Part shown: positions 5,369 to 6,705 of the stretch, one piece after another
Position numbering within the stretch: the stretch's first letter is position 1
Layout of the letters: each line of letters starts with the position of its first letter
Assembly: GCA_903933395.1 (NCBI GenBank)
Contig: CAIZKA010000306.1
Location: 1 to 6,705 of the forward strand
Length of the DNA: 6,705 nucleotides
Source of the DNA: an uncultured beta proteobacterium
Lineage (GTDB): Bacteria > Pseudomonadota > Gammaproteobacteria > Burkholderiales > Rhodocyclaceae
Direction: 5' to 3'
The notes under the pieces: model-generated
Told to the model about the DNA's origin: nothing
What the model saw: only the letters and a program-made list of their open reading frames with translations
Databases searched by the model: none
Translations under genes and position numbers: made by a program

Positions 5369-6705
5369 TTGGCCGCCAAACCGCCCGCCGCCGATCTGAC
5401 CGCCGCACAACTGCAGGGCATCCTCGGCATCGCCGACGACGCCGTGGTCTGCTTCGACAGGGACCAGCGCATCATCCTGTTCAACCACGGCGCCGAAATG
5501 ATCTTCGGCTGGACAGCGCAGGAAGCGCTCGGGCAAATGATCGACCTGCTGCTGCCGCCACGCCACCGTGCCGGGCACGGCAAGCTGGTGCAGGGCTTCC
5601 GCCAGTCCGGAGAGATCGCCCGCCGCATGGGCGAACGCAATTCGATCAGCGGCGTGCGCCGCGACGGTACCGAGTTCCCCGCCGAGGCGTCGATCTCGAA
5701 ACTGGAGGCCGAAGGTGCAGTGGTCTTCACCGTGATCCTGCGCGACATGACCGCGCGCGTGGCGCACGAGCGCGAGCTGGAGGCGGCCAAGGAGAAGGCC
5801 GAGGCGGCGATGCAGGCCAAGAGCATGTTCCTCGCCAACATGAGCCACGAGATCCGCACGCCGCTGAATGCCGTGATCGGCATGACCAGCCTCCTGCTCA
5901 ACACCCGCATCGACGACGAGCAGCGCGACTACGCCGAAACCGTGCGCGCCAGCAGCGAGGCCTTGCTGACCATCATCAACGACATCCTCGATTATTCGAA
6001 GATCGAGGTCGGCAAGCTGGAAATCGAGCACTACCCCTTCGACCTGCGCCGCTGCCTCGAGGAGGCGATGGACCTGATCAGCGCCGACGCCGGCGAAAGG
6101 AACATCAACCTCGCCTACTTCATCGACGACAGCGTGCCGGCCTCGCTGGTCGGCGATGTCACCCGCCTGCGCCAGATCCTGGTCAACCTGCTGTCCAACG
6201 CAATCAAGTTCACCCATCGCGGCGAAGTCGTCATAACGGTCGCCGGCACGGTGCTCGATGACAGGCGCCACGAGATCAGCTTCGCCGTGCGCGATACCGG
6301 CATCGGCATCGCCGCGGACAAGCTGAAAACCCTGTTCCAGTCCTTCACCCAGGTCGACGCCTCGACCACGCGCAAGTACGGAGGTACCGGACTTGGCCTC
6401 GCCATCAGCCGCCGCCTGACCGAAATGATGGACGGCCACATGTGGGTCGAAAGCGTCGTCGGCGACGGTTCGACCTTCCATTTCACCGTGGTGGCGGAAG
6501 CCGCCGGATCGCAACTGGCCAACAGCTACCTGCAGGAGTTCTCGTCCTCACTGGCCGGCAAACACGTGCTGATCGTCGACGACAACAGCACCAACCGGCG
6601 CATCCTGGTCAAGCAGGCCCTGACCTGGGGCATGCTGCCCTCGGCGGCGGCGTCGGGCATCGAAGCCCTGGATTTCATCCGCCACGGCCACGCCTTCGAC
6701 GTCGG
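5369..6705 (+). CDS. Soluble PAS hybrid sensor histidine kinase (partial, runs off the right edge)
   Basis: Two-component hybrid kinase. The 445 visible residues (from TTG 5369) show a PAS sensor domain (about 13-130, VVCFDRDQRIILFNHGAEMIFGW-type core and a RRDGTEFPAEAS segment), a short coiled linker (about 130-150), the HisKA dimerisation domain with phospho-accepting His160 in NMSHEIRTPLN, and the HATPase_c domain with N-box LVNLLSNAIKFT (271-282), G1 box DTGIGI (309-314), F-box FQSFTQVDAST (323-333) and G2 box YGGTGLGLAIS (337-347). A receiver domain follows from about 398, with the acidic pair D404/D405; its phospho-accepting Asp lies beyond the window. There is no signal peptide or membrane helix, so it should be cytosolic and sense an internal cue through PAS. 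Upstream the frame is closed by TGA 5300-5302. The start could instead be GTG 5342 (9 residues longer), but TTG has the ribosome site. Signal and target are unknown. Confidence 0.92.
   Translation, partial: MAAKPPAADLTAAQLQGILGIADDAVVCFDRDQRIILFNHGAEMIFGWTAQEALGQMIDLLLPPRHRAGHGKLVQGFRQSGEIARRMGERNSISGVRRDGTEFPAEASISKLEAEGAVVFTVILRDMTARVAHERELEAAKEKAEAAMQAKSMFLANMSHEIRTPLNAVIGMTSLLLNTRIDDEQRDYAETVRASSEALLTIINDILDYSKIEVGKLEIEHYPFDLRRCLEEAMDLISADAGERNINLAYFIDDSVPASLVGDVTRLRQILVNLLSNAIKFTHRGEVVITVAGTVLDDRRHEISFAVRDTGIGIAADKLKTLFQSFTQVDASTTRKYGGTGLGLAISRRLTEMMDGHMWVESVVGDGSTFHFTVVAEAAGSQLANSYLQEFSSSLAGKHVLIVDDNSTNRRILVKQALTWGMLPSAAASGIEALDFIRHGHAFDV

Noticed and set aside
5327..6514. Minus-strand open frame (395 codons) opposite the kinase
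   Set aside because: The plus strand encodes all histidine-kinase boxes; the antisense frame is rich in His, Asp and Gly, as expected for a shadow.

Overview
The window reads as a GC-rich betaproteobacterial chromosome segment. Rhodocyclales (Azoarcus, Thauera or Dechloromonas-like) fits best, from the pairing of a TorF-type porin with glnK-amtB and of ubiK with comM, and from strong GC bias at third codon positions. The genus cannot be fixed from the sequence alone.

Layout. Positions 1-69 hold the last 22 codons of an unrecognised plus-strand gene. Positions 70-252 are an intergenic stretch with a short direct repeat, the strong terminator of the amtB operon and two further hairpins. A minus-strand operon follows, read right to left: a TorF-family outer-membrane porin (3080-2196), the P-II signal protein GlnK (2103-1765) and the ammonium channel AmtB (1752-253). 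The 314-base divergent region 3081-3394 carries a near-consensus sigma-54 promoter pointing at the porin and an upstream NtrC-type palindrome, with a weaker second half-site 32 bp away. The plus strand then has ubiK (3395-3658, ubiquinone-synthesis accessory factor) and comM (3666-5189, AAA+ branch-migration helicase). A repeat-like intergenic stretch follows, and last comes a soluble PAS hybrid histidine kinase that runs off the right edge.

How the genes work together. The minus-strand operon looks like a nitrogen-starvation unit. NtrC with sigma-54 RNA polymerase would switch on an outer-membrane pore, the inner-membrane NH4+/NH3 channel and the P-II protein that plugs that channel when nitrogen is plentiful. 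glnK-amtB coupling is classical. Putting the porin under the same sigma-54 promoter is the most interesting regulatory inference here, because it suggests the porin has a job in low-nitrogen uptake. ubiK and comM lie 7 bases apart and are probably co-transcribed, although their functions (respiratory quinone synthesis; natural transformation) are unrelated. The kinase has its own upstream region and no visible link to the nitrogen genes.

I see no CRISPR array, insertion sequence, phage gene, tRNA or rRNA. Nothing here is clearly a new defence or mobile system.
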